Part shown: positions 1 through 5,977 of the stretch, in pieces | Layout of the letters: each line of letters opens with the position of its first letter | Position numbering within the stretch: the stretch's first letter is position 1 | Assembly: GCA_001564135.1 (NCBI GenBank) | Contig: LKNH01000072.1 | Location: forward strand, 1-10,370 | Length of the DNA stretch: 10,370 bases | Reading direction: 5' to 3' | Source of the DNA: Halobacteriaceae archaeon Tc-Br11_E2g27 | GTDB lineage: Archaea > Halobacteriota > Halobacteria > Halobacteriales > Haloarculaceae | Translations under genes and position numbers: made by a program | Notes under the pieces: model-generated | Seen by the model: only the letters and a program-made list of their open reading frames with translations | Told to the model about the DNA's origin: nothing | Database searches by the model: none

Positions 1-324
1 GGCACCGGAGAGCATCGACACGCCAGTTCGGAGCGCAGCCATCGGGCGCTCGCCAGCGTCCGCCAGCGCAGCGAGCATCTCGATAACGCTGTCGTCGATA
101 GCGCGTTCGGTGGACATCGAGTCAGCAAACTCGGTAAGTTCGTCCTCCGTCGGAAGGTCGCCGTTCCACAGCAGGTAGAGCACCTCTTCGTAGGTTGCTC
201 CTTCGGCAAGGTCGTCAATATCGTAACCACGGTAAATCAGTCGGCCGGCATCTCCGTCGATAGCACTAAGCTCGGATTCGGCGACGGTCACTCCCTCCAG
301 ACCTTTGCTGATATCGTCAGGCAT
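1..324 (-). CDS. citZ: Citrate synthase, N-terminal part (cut by left window edge)
   Basis: Condenses acetyl-CoA and oxaloacetate to citrate, the entry step of the TCA cycle, in the cytoplasm. The 108 codons readable on the minus strand from ATG 324 contain the hallmark N-terminal citrate synthase pattern: GLEGV at residues 8-12, a single serine-rich turn, then GRLIYRGYDIDDLA at 27-40, followed by EEVLYLLWNGDLP (46-58) and the helix PMAALRTGVSML (94-105). The catalytic His and Asp residues lie in the missing C-terminal two thirds, so intactness cannot be judged. The start is supported by a TATA-like box about 27-35 nt upstream, which would give a leaderless or near-leaderless mRNA. It is transcribed divergently from the hydrolase gene at 504. 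The alternative gltA symbol is also used. The close relative 2-methylcitrate synthase cannot be fully excluded from the N-terminus alone. Confidence 0.93.
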   Translation of the reverse strand, partial: MPDDISKGLEGVTVAESELSAIDGDAGRLIYRGYDIDDLAEGATYEEVLYLLWNGDLPTEDELTEFADSMSTERAIDDSVIEMLAALADAGERPMAALRTGVSMLSGA

Positions 325-503
325 GATACTAGCACTTGCCAAGGGGGCGGGATAAATCATTATAATCACGTCCGAAACCTTACGGAATTCCAATACAAAT
401 TCTCCCTAAGACACTACTGAAGTCCTTGTATTCCTGATATGAGAAAACATCACACAGCAGATAATCGAACCGCTAAAGATGATGGAACTGGCACGTTGAA
501 GTA
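325..503. other. Divergent intergenic region, citrate synthase / hydrolase
   Basis: A 179-bp AT-rich gap between divergent genes. It holds the citrate synthase promoter at its left end and a perfect 8-bp palindrome GGAATTCC at 384-391. No convincing TATA box was found at the expected distance from ATG 504. AT-rich stretches near 427-445 (around GTATTC and GATATGAG) are possible promoters with a 5' leader. A six-codon open frame (MMELAR) at 479-499 ends 4 nt before ATG 504. Confidence 0.5.
350..360 (-). promoter_or_regulatory. TATA box of citrate synthase
   Basis: On the minus strand this reads ATGATTTATCC, a haloarchaeal-type TATA element centred about 30 nt upstream of the ATG at 324. A second AT-rich stretch (TTATAAT on the minus strand, around 358-364) lies just upstream. 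The spacing predicts transcription starting at or a few bases before the start codon. A C-rich element follows directly (336-349; see findings). Confidence 0.5.
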
Positions 504-1460
504 ATGAAGAGTCTGGGTACGGCGCGTGCTGCACCCGGTGAATTAGACACCGGTTGGCTTGCTGTCGGAGAAGGAAGACACGGCGATACCGCTCGTCTTC
601 CCGTTGCGGTTATCAACGGTGCAACCGAGGGAGAGACCCTTTATTTGCAGGCTGCGAGCGACGGCGACGAACTCAACGGCGTTGGCGTCATCAGACAGGT
701 CGTTCCCCAGATTGAACCGGAGGAACTCGCCGGGACGCTTCTCATCGTTGGCATCGCAAACATCTTCGGCTTTGAGCGTGCCGAACACCGAAACCCGATT
801 GACGATACGAAACTCAACCGAACCTATCCCGGTGACGAGGATGGGACATCGACGGAGCGAATCGCTGCGGCGACCTTCGGAGCTGCACAAAAAGCGGATT
901 ATATCCTGGACTTACACCAGGGGTCAACCTCGCGGATGATAAACGAGGTGCGCGTCCGGTGCGGGAAACGGCACCGACTCCACAGCGACTGTCTCGAACT
1001 CGCGAAAGTCTTTGGCTGTGGCCACGTGCTCGACCAGAAAGGACCGGAGGGGCAACTGGCCCGCGTCGGTCCGGATGAGGGCATCCCGACAATCGACCCC
1101 GAGCTGGGCGGGGCCGTCGGTCTCGACAAAGAAAGCGTCCGTCTTGGTGTGGAAGGCGTGTTCAACGTCCTCCAGTACTATGATTTCCTACCAGGCACAG
1201 TCAAACCACCCCGGCAAACACGAGCGCGCGGGTTCAAACAGTATGGTTCACCAGTCGGCGGTCTCGTCGATTTCAAAGTCGAACTCGGCGAGCGAGTGTC
1301 ACCAGACACAACGCTGTTTACGGTAACAGATGTCTTCGGTGAGGTGAAAGCAACGGTCACCGCAGACTCCACAGGAATTTTCTGGCGAACTCGACGGTTG
1401 CCACAGGTCGCAAGCGGTGAGTATGTCTGTTCGGTCGGGACATCTGTCGATTCCTATTAA
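504..1460 (+). CDS. Succinylglutamate desuccinylase/aspartoacylase family zinc hydrolase
   Basis: A 318-residue member of the AstE/AspA (M14-like) amidohydrolases, which remove an acyl group from an N-acyl amino acid. In the family the metal ligands are H and E of an HGxE motif plus a later H. Here the motif reads SDGDELNG at residues 52-59, so E56 is kept but the usual His is D53. The second His ligand is present in DLHQG (136-140), the substrate-binding NR pair is in LNRTYPG (104-110), and the catalytic Glu fits E200 in DPELGG. Residues about 240-315 form a beta-rich C-terminal domain that resembles a biotinyl/lipoyl-like lid. ATG 504 is the first ATG after an in-frame stop at 480-482. No strong TATA or Shine-Dalgarno precedes it. 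The substrate is unknown: no other arginine-degradation (ast) genes are nearby, so a succinylglutamate role is not supported. Confidence 0.85.
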   Translation: MKSLGTARAAPGELDTGWLAVGEGRHGDTARLPVAVINGATEGETLYLQAASDGDELNGVGVIRQVVPQIEPEELAGTLLIVGIANIFGFERAEHRNPIDDTKLNRTYPGDEDGTSTERIAAATFGAAQKADYILDLHQGSTSRMINEVRVRCGKRHRLHSDCLELAKVFGCGHVLDQKGPEGQLARVGPDEGIPTIDPELGGAVGLDKESVRLGVEGVFNVLQYYDFLPGTVKPPRQTRARGFKQYGSPVGGLVDFKVELGERVSPDTTLFTVTDVFGEVKATVTADSTGIFWRTRRLPQVASGEYVCSVGTSVDSY

Positions 1461-1480
1461 GATTGAACGGCGCAAGAAGG

Positions 1481-1488
1481 TATTTATT
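1481..1488 (+). promoter_or_regulatory. TATA box of lipoprotein gene
   Basis: TATTTATT, centred about 26 nt upstream of ATG 1511, preceded by a purine-rich BRE-like stretch (GCAAGAAGG, 1472-1480). This is the canonical spacing for a leaderless haloarchaeal transcript. It lies 20 bp after the stop of the upstream hydrolase gene, so the lipoprotein has its own promoter. Confidence 0.7.
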
Positions 1489-1510
1489 GCACCACTCCTG
1501 AAGAGTCCAC

Positions 1511-2320
1511 ATGGCCCCCACAACCAGACGAACAGCGTTGCTCGCGCTCGTCCTCGCTGTCTCGCTCCTCCTTGCAGGATGTACGACAGCCATCAACGGA
1601 GACGATGACGGCACTGATACCGAGCTGGATGATGCCGACATTGACGAAAGTGACCTACAGGCAGCGGCAGTCGAAGCGATGGAAGACGTTGAGACGGCTA
1701 CCGTTGCTCACGAGATGACGATGAGCCTCGATGGAGAGCAACTGTTCGACCTGTCGAGTAACGGCGTGGTTGATTACGAAGCCCAGGAAATGGAGCTCAT
1801 GACCGTGATGGATGACCCAATGATGGGTGAACAGGAGATTCCCCAGTATGTCATCGGAGACACGATGTACATGGAATTCGAGGGTGACTGGGTGAAAGAA
1901 AACGTGAGCAGTGAGAACTTCTGGGAGAACGAGGAGCTAACACAGCAACAGGAAGTGCTTGAGGAGGCTGACCTCGATATCCAGGGGGAGAAAGAAACCG
2001 ATGACGGACACGAAGTGTACGTCGTCAACATGAGCGTTGACGAAGAGACGATGGAATCAATCGTCGAAGATGAATTCGGCGAACAAGAACCAGCGATGCC
2101 CGGTGAGGAAATCGAATTCGGCGAGATATCCGTGACACAACATATCGATACGGAGAGTTCACATATCCGTTTTGCCGAGATGGAGTTTGAGATAACCGCT
2201 GCCGGTCAAACGGTGACGATGGAGATGACCGTCGAAACCAGCGATATCAACGAGCCGGTTGACATTGAACTGCCGGAAGAAGCAGAAGACGCGACGACAC
2301 AGCCCGCAAATCCATTCTAA
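1511..2320 (+). CDS. Methionine-rich acidic lipoprotein, LolA/LppX-like
   Basis: A 269-residue secreted lipoprotein. The N-terminus has a twin-arginine pair (RR at 6-7), a hydrophobic stretch (about 9-22) and a lipobox LAGC with the lipidated Cys at 24. Haloarchaeal lipoproteins are commonly exported by the Tat route. A low-complexity acidic linker follows (about 30-48, rich in D, E and T). The rest, about 50-255, alternates short hydrophobic strands with D/E/M-rich turns. That pattern suits the curved beta-sheet folds of LolA/LppX-type lipoproteins; this fold is my inference from pattern. Seventeen methionines occur in total, including a cluster at 94, 97, 100, 104 and 105. It would sit on the outer face of the cytoplasmic membrane. 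Ligand and partners are unknown, and the flanking genes give no clue. Confidence 0.8.
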   Translation: MAPTTRRTALLALVLAVSLLLAGCTTAINGDDDGTDTELDDADIDESDLQAAAVEAMEDVETATVAHEMTMSLDGEQLFDLSSNGVVDYEAQEMELMTVMDDPMMGEQEIPQYVIGDTMYMEFEGDWVKENVSSENFWENEELTQQQEVLEEADLDIQGEKETDDGHEVYVVNMSVDEETMESIVEDEFGEQEPAMPGEEIEFGEISVTQHIDTESSHIRFAEMEFEITAAGQTVTMEMTVETSDINEPVDIELPEEAEDATTQPANPF

Positions 2321-2393
2321 ATGAAATAGCGCTCTTTGCTGAGCTCCATAAAAGAAGGCTAGCAGATGCGCCCAAACGTATTTGCGATGGTCG

Positions 2394-2398
2394 GGTGA
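2394..2398 (+). promoter_or_regulatory. Shine-Dalgarno-like GGTGA before the DUF2804 gene
   Basis: GGTGA lies 10 nt before ATG 2409 and is complementary to the archaeal 16S rRNA 3' end. It favours ATG 2409 over the upstream in-frame TTG 2382. Two TATA candidates exist: CATAAAAG at 2347-2354, which would give a short leader containing this site, and GTATTTGC at 2379-2386, at leaderless distance. The sequence does not decide between them. Confidence 0.45.
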
Positions 2399-2408
2399 GT
2401 CTTTCAGT

Positions 2409-3383
2409 ATGCGAGTAGTGCCGGAGACGGCATTCGATGATGGGGAACCAGCAGTTGGGACGTATCGAGGGCGGTTAGGAGACACATCGTTACAGCTAGC
2501 AGAACGAAACGTACCGTGGCTACGACAAGCGCTCAGCGAGAAGCGCTGGCAGTGGTTTTCGGCATTCGGTGAGGAGTGTGCTGTCGGTGGCGCGCTCGTC
2601 GATGGTGGCTTTTTTGCAACCGGTTTTGTCTGGGTCTTCGACCGACAGAGAGGAGAGTTGATTGTCGATGAGGATGTTGTCATTCCATCACCATGCCTGC
2701 ATGTGAGTTCGTATCCGACCGTCGGCGTTATTGCGACACTTTCGGTCCCTGGGTACCACCTACAGGTTGAGCGGGAACGGGAGACGCTCGTTGTTTCCGG
2801 GGAGTTTTGGGGAACCTCCATCTCGCTGGCTTTCGAGCCAACCGACAGCACCGCTGTGACCGCAATCTGTCCAGTCTCGGAACGGGAGGGTGGCATCAAC
2901 ATCACACAGAAAGAGCCTGCTGTGCCTGTCCGTGGAACAGTCACAACGAAAAGTGACAACAGGCAATTCACCATTGGCGGGACCGGATTTCTCGATTATA
3001 GCCACGGCCTGCTGGGACGCGAAACGCGCTGGGACTGGGCGTTTCTCAGCGGCGAAACCGCGACTGGAAAGTCGGTTGCGTGTAACCTCGTGGCCCGGTT
3101 CAACGACGGTATCGAGAACGTCATTTGGGAAGCGAGAGAACCACGTGCTGTCGGCACCGCTGAGATAATCGAACCGGACACTCCTGGTGGGGACTGGCAA
3201 ATATCGACAGCATGTGGGACCGTTGATGTCAGACTCGCTCCGGAGGGTGCTCGGAGTCAAGATGTGAATATTGGCCTCGTTCGCTCGCGCTATCACCAGC
3301 CACTTGGAACCTGGGAAGGAACGATTGCCGGTCATGAGTGCTCGGGCGTTGGCGTAACAGAAACGCATCTGACCCGATGGTGA
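2409..3383 (+). CDS. DUF2804 family protein
   Basis: A 324-residue cytoplasmic protein, function unknown. I recognise the DUF2804 family from the C-terminal half. There is a DYSHGLLGRETRWDWAF block (196-212), which corresponds to the family's Dxx-G-xxx-R-xx-W-W signature. Then comes the GIENVIW strand (234-240), a beta-rich region with the YHQPLGTWEG turn (295-304), and the terminal GVTETHLTRW (315-324). The fold is expected to be beta-rich and perhaps related to the lipocalin-like AttH/CrtC proteins; that link is inference. No signal peptide or membrane segment is seen. ATG 2409 was chosen because it has an SD-like GGTGA at good spacing; a TTG at 2382 would add nine residues. The gene ends 72 bp before the likely pantoate kinase start with no evident promoter between, so co-transcription with CoA genes is plausible. 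Confidence 0.8.
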   Translation: MRVVPETAFDDGEPAVGTYRGRLGDTSLQLAERNVPWLRQALSEKRWQWFSAFGEECAVGGALVDGGFFATGFVWVFDRQRGELIVDEDVVIPSPCLHVSSYPTVGVIATLSVPGYHLQVERERETLVVSGEFWGTSISLAFEPTDSTAVTAICPVSEREGGINITQKEPAVPVRGTVTTKSDNRQFTIGGTGFLDYSHGLLGRETRWDWAFLSGETATGKSVACNLVARFNDGIENVIWEAREPRAVGTAEIIEPDTPGGDWQISTACGTVDVRLAPEGARSQDVNIGLVRSRYHQPLGTWEGTIAGHECSGVGVTETHLTRW

Positions 3384-3420
3384 GCCGACTGTGGGCGAAA
3401 CAGCCCATCGGCTGCAGTCG
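3383..3420 (+). other. Hairpin with two alternative outer stems, between DUF2804 gene and pantoate kinase
   Basis: The inner stem TGGGC (3392-3396) pairs with GCCCA (3403-3407) around a GAAACA loop. It can be extended in two exclusive ways: AGCCGA (3383-3388) with TCGGCT (3408-3413), or CGACTG (3386-3391) with CAGTCG (3415-3420). It begins on the last base of the upstream stop codon. No T-run follows, so it does not look like an intrinsic terminator. It may be an mRNA structural element controlling pantoate kinase or an RNA processing site. Confidence 0.5.
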
Positions 3421-3455
3421 CCATGCCTAAGCCACTGGGGCGTCGAATCCAGCGT

Positions 3456-4289
3456 ATGACAGGGGTGGCACAGGCGTTCGTTCCCGGACACATTACCGGG
3501 TTTTTTACCACACATAGGGACGCCGACCCGACGAAGACTGGTTCTCAGGGCGGTGGCGTCTGTCTCTCGGATGGCGTCACGGTGACCGTTGAACCGGCAG
3601 CAGAACCGCAGGTACTCCTCAACGACGAGCCGCTCGATATTGGCGCGGTGACTCGCGTCCTCGACACGTTACAGGTAAACGCGACCGTTCGTGGGGAGAC
3701 ACCGCTCCCGCTAGGTTCCGGCTTTGGCGTGTCGGGTGCAATGGCGCTCGGAACCGCATTCGCGGCGAACGCCGCATTCGACCGACAACTCTCGGCAAAC
3801 GAACTAACCACAATTGCTCACGGAGCGGAGGTGCAGGCCGGCACTGGCCTCGGGGATGTGGTTGCACAGGCCCGCGGCGGCGTTCCAATTCGACTGGAAC
3901 CGGGTGGCCCACAGCACAACTATCTCGACGGAATTCCGGCAACTGCTCGTATCGAATACCACGTCCTCGGCGGCCTCTCGACGGATGATGTTCTGGGCGG
4001 GGATACGACCGATATCACGGCTGCCGGGAAACAGGCACTCTCCCAGGTGGTCAAAGAGCCGACGCTCCCGTCGTTTATGCAAGCCTCACGGAGCTTCTCG
4101 CGGGAGTCAGGGTTACTTACAGATGAGGTACAGTCAGTTATTTCCGACGTAGCACAGGCGGACGGCGACGCTGCGATGGCAATGCTCGGCGAGACTATCT
4201 TTGCGCTTGGGACAGGTCTGTCGGATGCTGGCTACGACCCACGCGTCTGTGAGGTTCACCACCCCGGAGCAATGATGACCCAACCATAG
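3456..4289 (+). CDS. pok: Pantoate kinase (GHMP family)
   Basis: Phosphorylates pantoate to 4-phosphopantoate with ATP, the first step of the archaeal replacement for the bacterial PanC/CoaA route to coenzyme A. The 277-residue protein opens with AFVPGHITGFF (6-16), typical of the archaeal enzyme. It carries the GHMP nucleotide-binding motif PLGSGFGVSGAMALG (85-99), then GLGDVVAQ at about 131-138 leading into a GG turn, and a C-terminal AMLGETIFALG block (242-252). ATG 3456 is preferred because family members begin just before the AFVPxH motif. An in-frame ATG at 3423 would add eleven basic residues not expected in the family. No TATA box is evident at leaderless distance from either start. 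The gene is followed after 51 bp by phosphopantothenate synthetase, its direct pathway partner. Confidence 0.92.
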   Translation: MTGVAQAFVPGHITGFFTTHRDADPTKTGSQGGGVCLSDGVTVTVEPAAEPQVLLNDEPLDIGAVTRVLDTLQVNATVRGETPLPLGSGFGVSGAMALGTAFAANAAFDRQLSANELTTIAHGAEVQAGTGLGDVVAQARGGVPIRLEPGGPQHNYLDGIPATARIEYHVLGGLSTDDVLGGDTTDITAAGKQALSQVVKEPTLPSFMQASRSFSRESGLLTDEVQSVISDVAQADGDAAMAMLGETIFALGTGLSDAGYDPRVCEVHHPGAMMTQP

Positions 4290-4340
4290 GTGAAACACAA
4301 ACCCGACGGATTTTCATCGCTCGACTGAAACGCTACGAGC

Positions 4341-5090
4341 ATGGACACCGACGAGATACCGGAAACCCATCCCCGGTACGAATCGCTGATTACTCGACAC
4401 CGAATCGAGGATGGGGTTGAGAAAGGGATTACCAGCCGACAGGGACTGATTGCACAGGGGCGCGGAGAGGCGTTTGATTATCTAATTGGTGAGCAGACGA
4501 TTCCAAGCGCGGATGAAGCCGCCAAAGTCGCCGCAGCATACCTGTTGTTAGCGGACAATCCCGTGTTATCGGTCAACGGGAACGTGGCTGCGCTCGTCCC
4601 CGGCGAGATAGGAGAACTGGCGGACGCGACCGGTGCAGCTATCGAGATTAACCTGTTCAATCGGACTGAAGAGCGTATCGAGCGCATCGCAGACCACCTC
4701 GAAGAACACGGCGTGACGGGGGTCAAAGGCCTCAAAGCGGACGAGCGGATTCCCGGTCTGGACCACGAACGGGCGAAAGTCGACAGCGACGGCATCTTCA
4801 CTGCCGACGTGGTGCTGGTTCCGCTGGAAGATGGTGACCGAGCGGAGGCCCTCGCCGAGATGGGGAAGACGGAACTCGTCATCGACCTCAACCCGCGTTC
4901 CCGGTCTGCAGAGTCAGCAACAGTACCGATAGTGGATAACATCATCCGCGCCGTTCCAAACATTACAGCACATGCTCAGGAACTCGACGGACGGACGCCT
5001 GCTGAACTACGAGAGTACTGTGAACAGTTCGATGCGGAAGCAGCACGGACTGCCGCGGAAAAACAGATACGGTCGGGCGACCTGGACTGA
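4341..5090 (+). CDS. pps: 4-phosphopantoate--beta-alanine ligase (phosphopantothenate synthetase)
   Basis: Joins 4-phosphopantoate and beta-alanine with ATP to give 4'-phosphopantothenate, the step after pantoate kinase in archaeal CoA synthesis. The 249 residues show the conserved blocks of the archaeal-only COG1701 family in order: HPRYESL (10-16), GLIAQGRGEAFDYLIGE (35-51), NPVLSVNGN (73-81), EINLFNRTEER (102-112), VVLVPLEDGDR (157-167), and IDLNPRSRSA (181-190) followed by PIVDNIIRAVPN (196-207). Length and motifs look intact. The start is supported by family alignment at IPxTHPRYESL. A weak TATA-like GATTTTCAT (4309-4317) at leaderless distance may give it its own promoter in addition to read-through from pantoate kinase. 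Confidence 0.94.
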   Translation: MDTDEIPETHPRYESLITRHRIEDGVEKGITSRQGLIAQGRGEAFDYLIGEQTIPSADEAAKVAAAYLLLADNPVLSVNGNVAALVPGEIGELADATGAAIEINLFNRTEERIERIADHLEEHGVTGVKGLKADERIPGLDHERAKVDSDGIFTADVVLVPLEDGDRAEALAEMGKTELVIDLNPRSRSAESATVPIVDNIIRAVPNITAHAQELDGRTPAELREYCEQFDAEAARTAAEKQIRSGDLD

Positions 5091-5137
5091 CCAGCAACGG
5101 GAGATGACCAGGCAGGATAAACAGACAGACAATCCGA

Positions 5138-5146
5138 GTATTTACA
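5138..5146 (+). promoter_or_regulatory. TATA box of cheC
   Basis: GTATTTACA, centred about 29 nt before ATG 5171, in an otherwise A-rich gap of 80 bp after the phosphopantothenate synthetase stop. It indicates independent transcription of cheC with a very short or absent leader. Confidence 0.55.
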
Positions 5147-5170
5147 CACAATGAAACCGATACATGAGCT

Positions 5171-5818
5171 ATGAGTCTCGAAGTCGATGTGCGGAAACTG
5201 GAGCTTTTTAATAAGGTCTCAAAGGAGGGGTCACGCAAGGTAGCGGAAAGCCTGAGTCAGATGTCCGGAATGGACGCGGAGATTCAGGTGGCAAAAATCA
5301 ACTTGTTGCATATGGAGGATGTCAAAACCCACATTGGGGACCAGGTTGAGGTCGGTATTCACGTCGAACTTACTGATTCTCCCTACGGCTATGTGCTTTT
5401 CTTGCTTGACCCACGTGATAGCAAGCGTCTCGCACAATCGATGATTCCAGGTGGCAATGACGACAACTCGGATGGTTTTACCGCGATGGAGCGCTCAGCA
5501 ATCCAGGAGATTGGTAACATCATGACTTCCGGATATATCGACGGCTGGGCGAACGTCCTTGATACCTCAATCGGGATGGGAACGCCGACGTTTACGTACG
5601 GACCAAGCCATGAGATTATCGAGCAGATGGGGGGGTGGCCGGATGACGAACTCGCCTTTGTTCTCGACTCACAGATTCATGCTTCCGGAACCGACATCGA
5701 CCTGAAAGTCTATACGTTCCCAAAACTCGTCGAACTCGTCGAGTTAGTCAGACAGATTGACGTCGAAACGGATGTCAAATCCGACACAGTTCCCGACGAG
5801 AGTCTTACCAGCAATTAA
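5171..5818 (+). CDS. cheC: CheC-type chemotaxis phosphatase, single active site
   Basis: A 215-residue CheC-family protein. CheC proteins dephosphorylate CheY-P and, in bacteria and probably haloarchaea, work with CheD in adaptation of taxis toward chemicals or light. The family active site is D/S-x3-E-x2-N-x22-P, present twice in classical CheC. Here the second copy is perfect: S109, E113, N116 and P139, within SAIQEIGNI. The first copy at 15-22 keeps only E19. The D/S position is K15, the Asn is R22, and the position equivalent to the Pro is a Leu. The core beta-strand VLFLLDP (75-81) is preserved. The tail (about 197-215) is acidic and probably disordered. No other che or arl genes lie in the window, so this is a detached cheC. 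Haloarchaea usually carry several CheC paralogues. Confidence 0.9.
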   Translation: MSLEVDVRKLELFNKVSKEGSRKVAESLSQMSGMDAEIQVAKINLLHMEDVKTHIGDQVEVGIHVELTDSPYGYVLFLLDPRDSKRLAQSMIPGGNDDNSDGFTAMERSAIQEIGNIMTSGYIDGWANVLDTSIGMGTPTFTYGPSHEIIEQMGGWPDDELAFVLDSQIHASGTDIDLKVYTFPKLVELVELVRQIDVETDVKSDTVPDESLTSN

Positions 5819-5897
5819 CCAGACGGCCCATCGACTTCAGGCATGCGGACAGGAAACGTGAGCAATCGAAAACGGCGAATAGCGGCGACTATTCCCC

Positions 5898-5909
5898 CGA
5901 AAATTTAAG
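5898..5909 (+). promoter_or_regulatory. BRE/TATA of the TFB gene
   Basis: CGAAAATTTAAG, the strongest BRE plus TATA match in the window. It predicts transcription starting near 5930, giving a leader of roughly 45 nt before ATG 5978. The box sits between two short inverted repeats, AATAG-N6-CTATT (5878-5893) and GTTGG-N7-CCAAC (5909-5925), which suggest regulated expression. Confidence 0.6.
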
Positions 5910-5977
5910 TTGGAGCAGAACCAACAGAATACTACCCAGAGGCGTTTTTCGGGTCACAAGCCCGATTGAGTCCCATC

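Noticed and set aside
384..391. GGAATTCC palindrome as an operator
   Set aside because: It is a single 8-bp palindrome in an AT-rich gap with no second copy in the window that I can see; chance occurrence is likely.
2159..2974. Long minus-strand open frame of 271 codons opposite the lipoprotein and DUF2804 genes
   Set aside because: It spans the antisense of two well-supported genes and their promoter, has a serine/arginine/cysteine-rich composition unlike the acidic proteins here, and shows no recognisable domain.
3383..3420. Intrinsic terminator interpretation of the hairpin
   Set aside because: No T-run follows the stem, and the downstream pathway gene lacks a promoter of its own, so read-through is more likely.
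3423..3455. Upstream ATG 3423 as the pantoate kinase start
   Set aside because: It would add eleven basic residues (two RR/GRR-like pairs) before the family N-terminus, which normally starts a few residues before AFVPxH. It was kept only as an alternative.
2760..3515. Minus-strand open frame of 251 codons opposite DUF2804 and pantoate kinase
   Set aside because: It is a shadow of the DUF2804 coding frame, with basic and cysteine-rich composition and no motif.
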